Of a stretch of 64,000 nt of DNA, positions 23,592 to 35,600 are shown piece after piece (position 1 is the first letter of the stretch; each line of letters begins with the position of its first letter). The stretch covers positions 5,999,931 to 6,063,930 of the forward strand of contig CM052357.1 in the NCBI GenBank assembly GCA_028551475.1, in the 5' to 3' direction. Position numbers and translations under genes: made by a program. The notes under the pieces are model-generated. The model was not told where the DNA came from. It was given only the letters and a program-made list of their open reading frames with translations, and did not search any database. The DNA comes from Casuarina equisetifolia (lineage: Eukaryota > Streptophyta > Magnoliopsida > Fagales > Casuarinaceae).

Positions 23592-26500
23592 ATTAAAGCC
23601 TCTCGTCGATCAACCGCAAAATGGGACAGACTCCCACATGGGCTCTGTCCGAGTTTTCAGAAGATTCGTTCTTCCATCCAAACATCATGGTCATGGACAA
23701 GTCACCTCGAAGCTGCTTCCTTAATGCCATAGCTATTATGACTAATCGTTCTTCAAGCCGAGGCAAACTTCAAATCCGAACACTTAGTGCTAACTTCCAA
23801 CTGGTACATTTAATTATTCTGTTCAAAGTCTTTCAAAAGTCACATTCCTCTGTTTACCAAGCTTGCAAATCTGCAAGACCCAGATGACCAAAGGTGATTC
23901 TGAACTTTCTAACTTGGTTGATGCACATTATTTTATGATTCACATGGGTTACGTGCTTGATATATCAAGCAACAATGGGTTGGCGCTAATTTTCTCAGTT
24001 GAATACGTGGTTTTCCCTGCTTTTCAAACTTCTGGTTGTATGTATTTCCATCGAGAATTTTAACAATGGCGTTGTCTTGTGGGAACAGAGAGGTCAAAAC
24101 TATCACCAGCAACCACGGCAAAGCGACGAATATCGGTTCCCAAGTCCTGACACACACTCTTAATCCCAGTATGAACCCAGGACTTGTAGGCAGTCTAGTT
24201 AGAGGGCTCGTGGCCATAACTTTCAAATGGTACCATCTGTTTCCTTCTCCAAAAGTCTTTTGAAATGACAACAGCATTTATGAGCTCTTCTGCAGTTCTT
24301 CAAGCTTCCTTGGATGGTGACCCGGGTGACTAAACAGGCTTTTCCTCTCCACCATTCGTCATTTAATCATTCTAAGAATCACTGTCGTTGATGTTAATAC
24401 AAAACACAATTCTTGTAACAAGGCTACATCCATCCTTAAAAGTCTACGAGGGGTGGCTTTCCCTCTCAAACTCGTAGTAAATTTTGTCCCCTTATGTGGC
24501 CCAATTTTGGACCAATCCGTGATGCTATTTATTGTATGAATTTTGCTTTTAAAGTTCACAAGGATGTTAAAAAAGGACATGAACTCTGACAGTATATTAG
24601 AAGAATTCAAGAGTATGTTAAAAATCACAAAGATAGAGTTAAACAGAGTCACTATGAATCTCAATAAAGAAAAAGCTCACCACAAAAATCTCAACTTTCG
24701 GCATTGAGCTCTGATTCCTTACACGAGAAGAAGAAAGAACGAAAAGGGAAAGTTCTTACTTCCTTGACCTGAAAGCAATGACCACCATATATGCAGACAA
24801 TATATCCGCGGAAGTGTCACATGCGTCCTGCAGGAACGAAGCCTTTGCCTTGAGGGAAAGGTAATGACTGTCAGCAACAAGAGGATTAGAACAGTACTGC
24901 ACCCGATATCTTGACCTGAAAGTAATTCGATAGTGGGAAGCATTGGAAGGCAATCCATCCTTTTCCCTTTCATTGGATTACCTATTGGTTGAATATCACT
25001 TTGGAGTAAAATTGAGATGGATCTTGACAATCTTTTTAACATTTGCTTTACAAACATCCTCTAGATTCTATTCTTAGTGAAAGAACATTTTTTAACTGTT
25101 TCATCTCTTGGTTGACTCTTTCCTGATGGGATGGCACAGGCTGTGCTTTGGTATCACGTCGGTGGATTATGCTCCAGATTCCAGACATGCATGGACCAAA
25201 GTGGCGGACCAAACAGATATTTAGAACAGTCCAAGTGGAAGAACCCGCACCCTAGAAATGTCTAAGTTGAATGTGCATGCCTAGAACAGAACTCGCCAGG
25301 AATTGACAGGACCTACAGCAACAGTGGCTACGATAAAATGAAGGAAAATGGTTCAATAAATGCAGTAAATCTTTCGTTCTATTTCCAAAGTTGGATCTGC
25401 AGTTTGAAGCAGCTGAAGTTGGGGCTTCGGGACAGTATCTTTGACTTGAAGCCATACGCAATCAAGTGGAGCAACCTTTCTGCATTTTGCCGTTAAAATC
25501 TTCTCTTTTCCATCACTGCTTTTTGTGGGTAAACTATGGTACTCAAAAAGTAAAAATCAAGGAAGATATCAAATAAATTAGACTAAGTAACTAATAGGGT
25601 TACTTTAAGAACTATAGTTGTCTTTGTTATCATCATTAACAGCAATCATATCCCCCAGAACAAGTTTGCACGATAGACAAGTGCACTACCAACATGACCA
25701 TGATGTTCTGGTTTCCAGCGAGCTGTCTCCAATTGCTTTTCAGGAAAATGGCCTACATGTTCATCCACTTCGATTATCCATTCAGCCTAATCCAATATAT
25801 ACAAAACGATAATGAAAGGCTTGCCCCACCACAGCTTCGATCGCCAAAACTCTTGATTACAGATAGACTATGTAATGGTCCTCAATGGGTGTTCAACACC
25901 GCAGATTTTCCTTTTGAGAAAGATGAACAGAAGAAGCCAATAAGAATCAACGAACCTGGGGCAATTTCAGGGCGCTCTAGTCACTTTGCAGAAAAGGACA
26001 GATAGAAGAATGCCAGCACCACGGCTGTATGGCCCAGACATGCTTCACTGACAGAATCTACATGCTTTAGCTCACCCATAGGCTGTGGCTTGCCCTTCGT
26101 TCAATGTGGTAATCCATGACCAAAAGAAGAGAATTCAGTCGAACCTCCATCACCCACAGAAACAACCACTTGCATATTCTTTCTTCTGGGAATCTTGTGA
26201 AGCAGATCCTTCAGGATACAAAGTAAGATGCCTTGTTATTCTCATGGTCTTGCAGCCACAAAATTAGTCAGATATCACGCGTTTTGACGCCTCAAAGTTG
26301 TAGATTCTTGTTCACATATGACTGAGAACAGACAATCTGCATTCTGACTTTACCTAAAAGTAGGCACTGGTCATATTCATTGGCCTTTATCATCTCTGCA
26401 GTTCTCGATTCTTCACACAAGATAACGGCTAAGGAAGAGCATTGGTTAATTGCCGCCATAGAAGTTCAGAAAGTTGGGTTAGAATCAACTTGAACGTTGT

Positions 26501-26831
26501 TCTTACAGTCAAATACAGAATCCAGATCAGAATTTTTTTTCCTTTCAACAGGCATGTTTGAAGTACAAATGATAGAAATAAGAAAATATGAAAAGCCCTT
26601 GATTTGAAATTTTCGTGAACATCATCTGATTTGTTTTTACTAAATCATTAAACAATACATATATTGAAGTCGGGCTAAGGGATCAACACCACTTATCTCC
26701 TTTCACAACACAACGGATATGGTATTCCTATACTCTCTTCTGTAAATTTCAATGAAAGAATTTGTAATATTTCCAACAAAAATGGAACATATATAACGAC
26801 GGATGACAGGAACATGAAGTGGATGTTACCA

Positions 26832-29012
26832 CTACAACACAGGTACTGAAATGGACATTGGCACCGAAACATCGCCGGGGAAACTCGATTCCCGGTTTGC
26901 AGCTGAGTTGCTCGCAAATGCATACCCTACACCCAGTCCACCGAAATGCAAGGGTGCGTTCTCGCGTCTCTGAAACACTCTAGCAAGAGAAGCTGCTTTT
27001 CTTCTTGCCCGCTTTGTGCCTGTGAATAGCAGAGTTTGAAGTAACCCACCCAACATTGGAGCCTTGACCACCCTCTCCATCGCCGCTGTTCCACCGCTTC
27101 GGCATAATTCAAGCAATGCCGCCACCGCATTTTCTTTTCCCCTGGGCGTTCCACTGCGCATCATTGTTATCAGTCCTGCCACCGCCATTTCCTCCTTCCC
27201 CACCGCTTCTGCCCCAACTGGCTGCCGAACAATCAAGGCCAATGCACCGGCTGCTTCCTCAGCAACCCCTTCATTTCCCAAAGCCCCTATTAGGGCTGTA
27301 ACAGCACCGGCCTCTATCATTCTCACACAATTCTCTGCGTGAGTTGAAAGATTAAATAAAGCCGTCACAGCATCCTTCTTTCCTCTTGGAGTCCCCAGTC
27401 TCAACAGCCCCGCCAAGGCTTCAACTGCCCCTTCCTCATCCGCAATTCTCTTCTTATAACCATGAACCGCAGAGAGGCTGAACAGTGTTGCTGCAGCATT
27501 TTCCCTTGCCTCCGTTGTATGCCCAAATCTCAATACTTCAACTATCAATCTCAGACAGCCTTCCTCATTCATAATTCGGCTTTTGTTTTTATCATAAATC
27601 GATAGATTAAGCATTGCGGTCACAGAATTCTCCTGCGCCACAGGGTTCATGGATGAAAGTAGCTTCCGAAGATGGGGAATAGCTCCAGCTTCCGCAATGA
27701 ATGCACGATTTTCCTTTCCTGTTTTCGCCAACAAACGTATTTCACGAGCTGCAACAGTCCTTGCACCTTGTGACCCATTAGCCAACTGCTGAATTAGAAG
27801 TTTGGCTGTGGCTCTAGTAGCTTCAACTGTAGCACGGGTTGGAGCAGCCGCAGCAGAAAAGCTTTCTGCAGCTCCGTCCGTCCCATCGGGCTCATATGGA
27901 ACACCATGAGCAGTGCACCACTGCATGATCAAATTCTTCAGAGCACGATTAGGCACAAGCCGGTTATGTGCAAGCATTTGCCCTGTCTTCGGACAGCTAC
28001 AATGGCCTTCTTCCATCCACCTCGCGATGGAACTCCGATCATATGTCTGCCCCGTGGATATTATCACAGGGTCTCGCATCAAATCCAAGGAAATTGAGCA
28101 GCAGAAGTCCTTGGGGACTGTCACAAAAGTCTGGGCAATCTCCCGCATGATCAACCCCTTCTTCGGCCTCTTCACGCTCCCACTAATTCCCCATCCCACC
28201 ATATCGTCATCCTCCTCCTCAAACCCAAAAAGCAAAAACCTGCTATACCGTGTGATCGCCACCAACCCATTAAGCACCGATACCATCGGCTCCACATCCC
28301 CATCGTGATTCACAATCTGCTCCTCCAAAAACTCAATCTCAGCCCTACAACTCTTCGCATCCCTAATCCCCAGCTTATCGACAAAGAACAACCTCAATTC
28401 ATCCGAATTGGGAACCCTCCCACTCCCAAATTCATCAAGGAAACCAAAAAAACGAATCCTAAGCGAGTCATCGTACTTATCAATGAACAATCCCGACCGC
28501 CGTGCTTGTCTCTGCAAAAGTTGAACCTGCTCCCTAATGTCATCGCTTAAAACGATGTCATTCAACGGAAACACATCCAAAAGAGTGGATATTTCCTGGT
28601 TCAGATCGTGGAAGTGGCCGGAGATCGAATGGTTCCGAAGCAAAAGCCATAACTTACTCGATTGCACGCAGTAATCGAGGAGTATCTTCGACCGGAAGAG
28701 TAACAGATAAAGCTCCTTGAAGCAAAGCACCGCCGTAGGAGGCAAGCCCGAGCTGGAAATGGAGCCGGAAGAGCCCGAGTCCCGAAGATAATCAAGCAGG
28801 ACAAGGAACACCTCGAGTTTCCGGACGAGAGAGCGGCAGTTCTTGCGCTGGAAGAAGAAAGTCTTGGCCGAGAAATCACAAACGAGCTCGGCCGCCACCG
28901 ATGCTAGGGTTTGCACCAAAGCAACATCGCTGAGGTCAACCGGCGCCAGGAACGCGTCCAACGACGGCGACCTCCGCCTCCGCAATGATGAGAAAATTGC
29001 CGCCGTGGCCAT
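26832..29012 (-). CDS. PUB17: U-box/ARM-repeat E3 ubiquitin-protein ligase PUB17
   Basis: Intronless frame of 726 residues, close to the roughly 729 of Arabidopsis PUB17, with which it shares the N terminus (AIFSSLRRRRSPSL, FLAPVDLS) and the C terminus (ISVPVL). Domains in order: a helical U-box N-terminal domain (about 20-290), a U-box (about 299-372; DPVIISTGQTYDR, CPKTGQML, VPNRALKNLI), and armadillo repeats (about 400-690; AAREIRLLAKTGKENRAFIA, NSVTAMLNLS, AAATLFSLSAV, KDAVTALFNLS). The family transfers ubiquitin from an E2 to substrates; in Arabidopsis and Solanaceae, PUB17/ACRE276 acts positively in cell death and immunity. Oddity: the near-invariant U-box CPI reads C305-S306-I307 (codon tca at 28095-28097), replacing a proline usual in the E2-contact loop. 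The gene diverges from SMC2 across an 8.3-kb spacer. Identity is firm; full activity is less certain because of S306. Confidence 0.97.
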   Translation of the reverse strand: MATAAIFSSLRRRRSPSLDAFLAPVDLSDVALVQTLASVAAELVCDFSAKTFFFQRKNCRSLVRKLEVFLVLLDYLRDSGSSGSISSSGLPPTAVLCFKELYLLLFRSKILLDYCVQSSKLWLLLRNHSISGHFHDLNQEISTLLDVFPLNDIVLSDDIREQVQLLQRQARRSGLFIDKYDDSLRIRFFGFLDEFGSGRVPNSDELRLFFVDKLGIRDAKSCRAEIEFLEEQIVNHDGDVEPMVSVLNGLVAITRYSRFLLFGFEEEDDDMVGWGISGSVKRPKKGLIMREIAQTFVTVPKDFCCSISLDLMRDPVIISTGQTYDRSSIARWMEEGHCSCPKTGQMLAHNRLVPNRALKNLIMQWCTAHGVPYEPDGTDGAAESFSAAAAPTRATVEATRATAKLLIQQLANGSQGARTVAAREIRLLAKTGKENRAFIAEAGAIPHLRKLLSSMNPVAQENSVTAMLNLSIYDKNKSRIMNEEGCLRLIVEVLRFGHTTEARENAAATLFSLSAVHGYKKRIADEEGAVEALAGLLRLGTPRGKKDAVTALFNLSTHAENCVRMIEAGAVTALIGALGNEGVAEEAAGALALIVRQPVGAEAVGKEEMAVAGLITMMRSGTPRGKENAVAALLELCRSGGTAAMERVVKAPMLGGLLQTLLFTGTKRARRKAASLARVFQRRENAPLHFGGLGVGYAFASNSAANRESSFPGDVSVPMSISVPVL

Positions 29013-29160
29013 CCCCCTCGCTCCGTATTCTCTAATCCAAGTAAATCAAACACAAGATCTAGAGAAAACAGCAGACACCGCACGTCTACCTCCGCAAAAT
29101 GCTCCGTTGAAGCCCAGAATTGGCTACCAAAACCAACCGCACTATGCAACAGTCTCGCAC

Positions 29161-29189
29161 TTCTTCTTCTTCTTGTCGTCGTCGTCGTT
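29161..29189. repeat. Compound trinucleotide repeat in the PUB17 leader region
   Basis: (TTC)n followed directly by (GTC)n on the plus strand, about 150 bp upstream of the PUB17 start. In the direction of PUB17 it reads GAC repeats then GAA repeats, so it may lie in the 5' UTR. Confidence 0.85.
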
Positions 29190-29460
29190 TGCTCTTGTTA
29201 TCCTCTTGTGGGTTCCGTTGTTCTTGTGAGTTGAATCTTCAAGGGTTAAAGAAGGAGATTTGGACTTTTTTATTTGGTAGAATCCGCGTCTTTAGCGACC
29301 ATAAAAGGCCTGAATTTCCAAAGCTTCCTTTATCTTTCTCCTCCTTCCTTTTTCCTCTTTTTTTTATTTCAGAGTCTCCCTCCTGGAATTTTCTCTCTGG
29401 TGAGAACGACCCCGCTGGCCCAACCTCCTCCTCCTACTCTTCTTCTACAGTATCCTTTAT

Positions 29461-29482
29461 CCCAATCCCAATCCCAATCCCA
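29461..29482 (-). repeat. Four GGG runs (GGGATT repeat) upstream of PUB17
   Basis: The plus strand has cccaat three times plus ccca. The minus strand, which is the PUB17 coding strand, therefore has four GGG runs with 3-base loops, a minimal quadruplex motif about 450 bp upstream of the start codon. Confidence 0.75.
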
Positions 29483-30258
29483 GATCTGTCTACGTACAGC
29501 TCGAACATACCAATTATATCGCGAAAAGGAAGACCCCTTTTGGATTACGGTCAAATTCTCTGTCGAATAACCATTTGGCTGCCCATGATTTAAAGGATAA
29601 CCACCGTCATCTCTTGAGCTAAGCACGCCGACTCTTGCCAAACATATCTTATTATCACGCGTCAACTCATTCCGTGTTATCTTATAACCGTGTTGCCAGT
29701 TTAACAATTAGTAACTAGCTTATCAAGACTTAAATGTAGGTTTACTACTTGTATGTTATATAATGTTTATTACCGCGTTGCCAATTTTTCAGTTAGATGG
29801 TATTTTACCATATCAATCTTAAGACTTTGTCTAAGGATCAATATATCAATAGTTTAATAGTTAATTTTTAATTATTCAAGACTTAAGTTTAAATTTAATA
29901 TTTCCATGTTATATGATGTTTTATTATATAAAATATAAGACTCAATCTAAGAATCAATAGACCAGTAGTTTAATGGTTAGTTACCAATTATACAAGACAT
30001 AAGTCATAAATTTAATGTTCTAAACCCTCATTTGTATAAAAAGTACTAAGTTCTTCTTCTTTTTAAAATTAATAATAATAATTTTTTACTTTTTAACGAG
30101 GCATGCTTTACATAAAAGAGGATACTTAGTATAAGGAATGGGGTTATACGGTAATAATGAGGGATGGGGCCTCGGCAGTTGGCTTTGTACCTTGGGAATA
30201 TGATTACTTTTCCTTTTACCCTAAAGTAAAGGATGCCGCATAGGATTTGCGTCAAGAG

Positions 30259-30394
30259 TTGACTAAATAAAGGAAGAGGGGTCCCACGGAGCTTGTCGGA
30301 AGCGTGGCGATTAGCGGGCCGTATTAGCTGGGTTGTCCAGTTAGATTGCAAAATTTTCCACTTTGACTAAAAACGTTCAAATCTCCAGTTGACC
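30259..30394 (+). promoter_or_regulatory. Cluster of three W-box motifs upstream of PUB17
   Basis: TTGACT at 30259-30264, TTGACT at 30363-30368 and TTGACC at 30389-30394, all on the plus strand within 136 bp and 1.25-1.4 kb upstream of the PUB17 start. W-boxes bind WRKY factors. A role in PUB17 regulation is inferred from the defence function of PUB17 orthologues and is not shown by the sequence. Confidence 0.35.
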
Positions 30395-30613
30395 GGAGAC
30401 GGTTTCCTGTCCACGTAAACCACATTTTGAGCGCCAAACTCCGCCTACCCAAAACAAAAAATTTAAAAGAGAAAAACAAGGCCAAGGTGGTGATTAGAGT
30501 GAGACAACCTCGTTCCGAAGAAAGTTCCTCAAGGCCCACCCGTGACTCTCCTTTGCTAATGGTTTACACTTCAAACATCATAACCCCTTTTTCTTTAAAT
30601 ACTATAGAACCTC

Positions 30614-30635
30614 ATTAAATTAAATTAAATTAAAT
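30614..30635. repeat. (TTAAA)n pentanucleotide repeat
   Basis: Four consecutive attaa/ttaaa units in the intergenic region. Confidence 0.85.
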
Positions 30636-32339
30636 GGTACTAGATAAAAGGTCTTTAGAGTAATAATTAAATAAAATGCTTGTATTCACTATTTTGATAG
30701 TGCATTTTGAAATTGTTTTGAAGCAAGCATCTTCATACCCATCAATGGAGATGGTTGTGTGTATTGTTCAATGAATCCTTAATTTAGACTAGAATACAAA
30801 TTTGGCAAAGACTATCGTGGTACGATCTTCCATATTCACCTTCTACTTTCATCATGAAATTTAGGCAGTAACAGTTCCTTGGGCATCACTTTCAACATCA
30901 TTGGGCTGAAATTCTATTTTTCTTTGGTCAAAGCCTAAATGTAGGAAAAATAGAGCAAAATACTAAGTGGTCTCAAAAACATCGTGTGGTTGAATAGTTT
31001 TAAGGTAGTGTTAAATTATACAATTTTATGGAAATTTCTTCCGATTCAATGATAATTGGGTTAGATCTTTAACCGACAAGTCCATATGAGTTTGAATTCC
31101 TTTCTTCTTCTCTTCTCGTGTGAAAGTAAAATAAAATAAAAAATAAAATAAAAACTTCATATAAATTAGAAAGAGCTTTTTTTCATATATATAATATTTT
31201 AAAATAAAATTTAGGTAATATAAAACTTTGAACTCTAATAAAAATTATTTGGCAATTTCAAACTTTTATCCAACCGTTTATCCAAAAGCATAAGAAAAGA
31301 ATAAAAAGGAGTGATATTGAGTTGAGCTTAGAAAGACGTCATGATTAAAAAAAAATGAAGATTTTTCAAAGGAACAGGCTTTCCAAATTGGATAAGTTGG
31401 TGGCAGAGACCCGAAAACTCAAAATCTGCTTAACGTCCACTCTACTATGGCCTAAGTTGGTGGGAACACGAGACGTTTTGCAGGAAATACCTGCCCGTGA
31501 AAAGGACCGGATACCATTGCAATTCAAAATTCCAAAACCAGAAGAAGGAACAGACCTGTGGGACTTAGTTTTGGTCACGAGATATGAAAGACTTGCTGTA
31601 ACCAATTTGGGTCTAATAAATCCCACACGCTTATCTTCGTGACTCTATTTATTTTTCGGCTCATTTTTGTCCCCTTCATTGAGTTACCGTGTCAAAAGGT
31701 TTTATTATTAAAGACGCGTTATTCAACTTAAAAATCAATTCACAGTTCAACCTGTTTTAAAACATGTTCAAATAAGTTAGAAATACAATCAATTCAAGAG
31801 TTAGTAGGATTTATTATATAAATAGAACTTTTGATATATTGCTTAACAATGTAAAATTTATTGTTTATATTTTAATAATTTGAGCTCTTATAAATTATGT
31901 GAATTATAAACTTAATTAAATGTTAAAAATGGGTATTATCTTATATGAAAAACATAAGAATTCATCCTTTAACTTATAAGTAATAAAAAAATTTTACTTA
32001 ATGTCGTAAGGTCTTAAGATGGGATATCAAAGATGAACTTTTATATATAAATAAAAAAAAATGTTAAAAATATATGTTATTTCACATTAGAAATGTGATA
32101 AAGGATTTTTTAATTTATAAGTGATGAAATTTTTTTATTTAATATATTAAAGTTTTGACTTAATATTATATTTAAAAATTAATTTGTGAATGATAATAAA
32201 TAATTTAGTTATGAACTACTTGCTGGATCATGTTGCAATTGATCAGTAAATCACGCAACACGATCCAGTTCACCACCCAACACCTCTTGTTTCAACACTA
32301 TTTTTTTAATCCAAGTAAACCCAACACGTTGATTTCTTG

Positions 32340-32680
32340 TGTTTCTGGTACGTGTCGACCGAGGTGAGGACGGTAAAATGACGAATCACCACCTGTTGTT
32401 TCGTCAGCATGCCCTTGGAAGCACGTCGCAGGCACCTTCAAGACCAATTATTTTGCCCGTCTCGATCACGCCACGTAGTATCCGGTCAACGCGCACTTGC
32501 CCCGAACGCAAAGTCAAAGAAAACGACGGCCAAGGTGAGAAACGTAAATCCCAGAGCGACGTGCCGCTTTTCTAACCAAAATGATCTCAGCCGCTCAGCC
32601 TGACTCTCCGTCGACCCCGGCGATTTTGACGACGTGTCATTATCGTGGCCTTTCGCGAGGACGCTCGAACACAAAGATTC
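32340..32680. promoter_or_regulatory. CpG-rich island with two ACGTGTC elements
   Basis: About 340 bp with roughly three dozen CpG dinucleotides inside very AT-rich DNA. It contains ACGTGTC at 32350-32356 and 32632-32638 (ABRE-type core), and W-box cores on the minus strand at 32484-32489 and 32512-32517. Overlapping short frames (32339-32575, 32409-32603) look non-coding. It may be an unmethylated regulatory region or the promoter of a lost or unrecognised gene. Confidence 0.35.
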
Positions 32681-35600
32681 TCACGTATATGTGTCCACAT
32701 TAAATAATAGTAAATACTGTTTTGTAAATTCATTCTCTGTATAAATTGAAATTATCAAAGTTTAAATCATTGGTCAGGACGCATATATCATTGATTTTTA
32801 AATTAAGTCTTAAACACACAATCTTTTCCACGTGAATTATCAAAAATTATTTAAAAATTAATCTTTAAATACTAATATTCATCAACAAGCATCTTACTCA
32901 ATTAAAAAAATATGTGGTTAAGTTCAAGTTTATTAGAAAAATAATAACACTAATACTTTGAAATAATACTACAGCTCTACAAAAGATCAAAGGTTAAAGG
33001 CCGGTTTTTAGACGGCTATGGGGATAACAAGAATCACAAACATTGTTGATATCTTCAAACATCATAATCCTTTATACAATTGTCATGCTCATATGTATTT
33101 ATCTGATGCTGACGAATTCTACGCATGTAAGCTTGCGGTGGTTTCTTTGGAAGTTCCTTGATGCTGCAGGCCACGCTTCTTACCTAATACTTTGTCCAGA
33201 TTTTAAAACCAATCCACTTGCATTACAGGCATCATCCCTTTTTAGTATGCAGCATGAGCCATGGTCGTCCTGCCTTGGAAATGGTAAGATGAAAAAAGAA
33301 GGTCGTGGACCAAGACCACATTACAATATTCCAACGTATGAGACTGGAGCTTAGGGCAAATGGAAACCACCCTACAACCATGGGACTTTGAAAAAGCCTC
33401 TCAAATAAGTCTTTCATAAGCTTCCTTTCGTAAAACATATGAAAACAATGTGTAAATATACTAACATCTAGTGTTTTTTTTTTCTAAAATAATCTGTAAA
33501 TATGCTAACATACAGCCAATCTATCCGGTCAAAGGTTCGAATTTCCCTTCCCTTCTTGTGTGTGTGGTTTTTTTTTTAAAAAAAAAAAATTATAACTTTT
33601 AACAAGTTTCATGCAATACTTGCTTCCAATGCAACTAATGAGCCCATTTTAAAAGAAAACTAAGTCTTCTAATGATACATTTTTATATAAACTCTAAGTT
33701 AGGTTGAAATTTCTAACCAGTTCTTCTCATCAAAATCTAATAACATATACCCTTTCCTCCTTAGCATCAACCTTACTTTAATTTGCAATGATCCTAGTAA
33801 GGAAAAGTTCCACACTACGAATATTAAACTTGATTGACATTCTTCTCCGAGTAGAAAGCACTTGAATCCAGCCGACCCCTAGGGAACAAGGAAAGGCGCC
33901 CACAGATTGATGCAATGGAGGAGGGGACCTTCCATTCACTATTATTGCAAATATCAAACAAGGTGGTAGGGTCGGCATATTCACTATCTTTGTTTCTTCC
34001 AGCAGCTCCTTCGTCCATGTCTCATTGCGACGAAGTAGCCTCCTTCGGAGCCGTGGGTTCACGCGTTTTCTGTAGGAATATCATCGGGTAAACCCTTTTG
34101 GACTTCTTCCCCAAAAGGCTTGCCTTTCAGCAAAGCAAGAAAAGATGCAGTTCCTTCCGGTCACTTTCCCGATCCCGACACGCCGACCACGGGGTTCCTA
34201 TTCTAGACTCGTCGCGGTCGTACTCCTCCACTACCAAGTCAAGGTATTGCCAATTATTAAATCAGACCGATATCTTTGATGAATGACTACGTTCCGGAGA
34301 GTTCATACTGGATTGTTCAGACGGAGATAGTTGACTGTATAATTGAAATACTTAGGAGTATAGGACGGTCCAATTGCAGTTGTCTGCTGGATTTTATAAA
34401 TAATTAGTTCATTGGATACTAGTAAGGATAAAAGTTTCAATTTTCCTCATAAGATGTATCTAAAATTAAAAAAAATTATTGAGACAATATTATAATCTTC
34501 TTCACAGGGGTTTTGTGTAACCTTTGTGAAAGTGGGTTTGGTACAAGGCTTGGTGCACAAGGGTCTTGGTGCTAGAGATTTGTAGAAAGCTCTTGTTGAA
34601 GTTACTCTATCAATCCAACAACAACTTAGAGTTTCATAGAGAATGGATAAATCAAGAGAGAGAAAATGTTGTTGTATGTATGTTTGTAATTCTCTTAATA
34701 ATATCTTAATGAAAATGAGAAATGACTCATAAATATACTGGTGGCACTAGACATAAGATGAATTTGTTGAATCACTCAAATCTTATATCTTGTATTTTTT
34801 TTATGCTTGATTTATGCACTTGTTATTGTGTGATGCTTTAATATTAGTTGAGATTGGTTCATAATCTAATTCAAGAATTAGTTCATGAATTAAAGAAATA
34901 TTGAAAATACTTTAATATTAGTCAAGACTTGAATTTTTCTAATGTAAAGACTTAACATATCTTGAATTCAAAGTTAAATATGATGAAATTGATGTTTATA
35001 GCACACCAAACACATTTTTAAAATCAAAGTTGAACAAGAATTGTAATAGATGGATTTAGACTATGATATATATTAAAAATAAGTCAATAATTTAATAAAA
35101 AAAACTAACCCATGAATTGGGAAGACATTTTTATATTTGAATATTACTTCAGGGTTGTATATTTCTAGTGTGAAAGTTTTTCTTCGATGCTCGAGTTCTA
35201 TAGTTTTAGTAAGTAAATTTGATTATTTTGGTCGGAGTTCGTTTTTGCTTGGTTAAAGGAAGAACCTGGTAGAATTAGCATGAAATTCTATCCAACGCAC
35301 CGATTCCTTTCACTTCTAGAATCCAGTTTCCTTCACCAAGAACTTCATCACAAGCATTGAATAAAGCCCACAACGTCTTTCTTGTTCCTTGGTTTAACCC
35401 AGTATGTCAAGCTTTGTAAGATTAGGAAGGAAAAAAAAAAAAACTCAAATGAATCCCATTGCTAATCCTTTATTTAGGAGGCATTGTTCATCTTAGAAGC
35501 TAAAGGAGATGGTTTTGAATATCAAACGTAGTTTTTGCCAATATCTAGAAGCAATCAATTAAGAACAAGATGAATAGATTGTCCAAATGAAAGGGCAAAG

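Larger units (their letters stand above)
21641..26831. other. 5.2-kb region with no gene I can assign
   Basis: AT-rich with a few more complex stretches. An open frame at 21904-22239 (111 codons) begins MLLASSFPHTLVRRAS and is serine/arginine-rich, with no known motif. On the minus strand, frames at 24719-25057 and 25252-25461 and nearby sequence show coding-like composition but no domain I recognise, and splice joins could not be verified. A plus frame at 25694-26005 is likewise unassigned. 26640-26831 is probably the 3' UTR of the U-box gene. Confidence 0.4.

Noticed and set aside
24719..25461. Possible minus-strand gene downstream of PUB17
   Set aside because: Some coding-like composition, but no recognisable domain and no set of splice sites that gives a long frame; left as unassigned.
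27064..28550. Plus-strand frames opposite PUB17
   Set aside because: They are antisense shadows of the conserved PUB17 coding frame and have no domain of their own.
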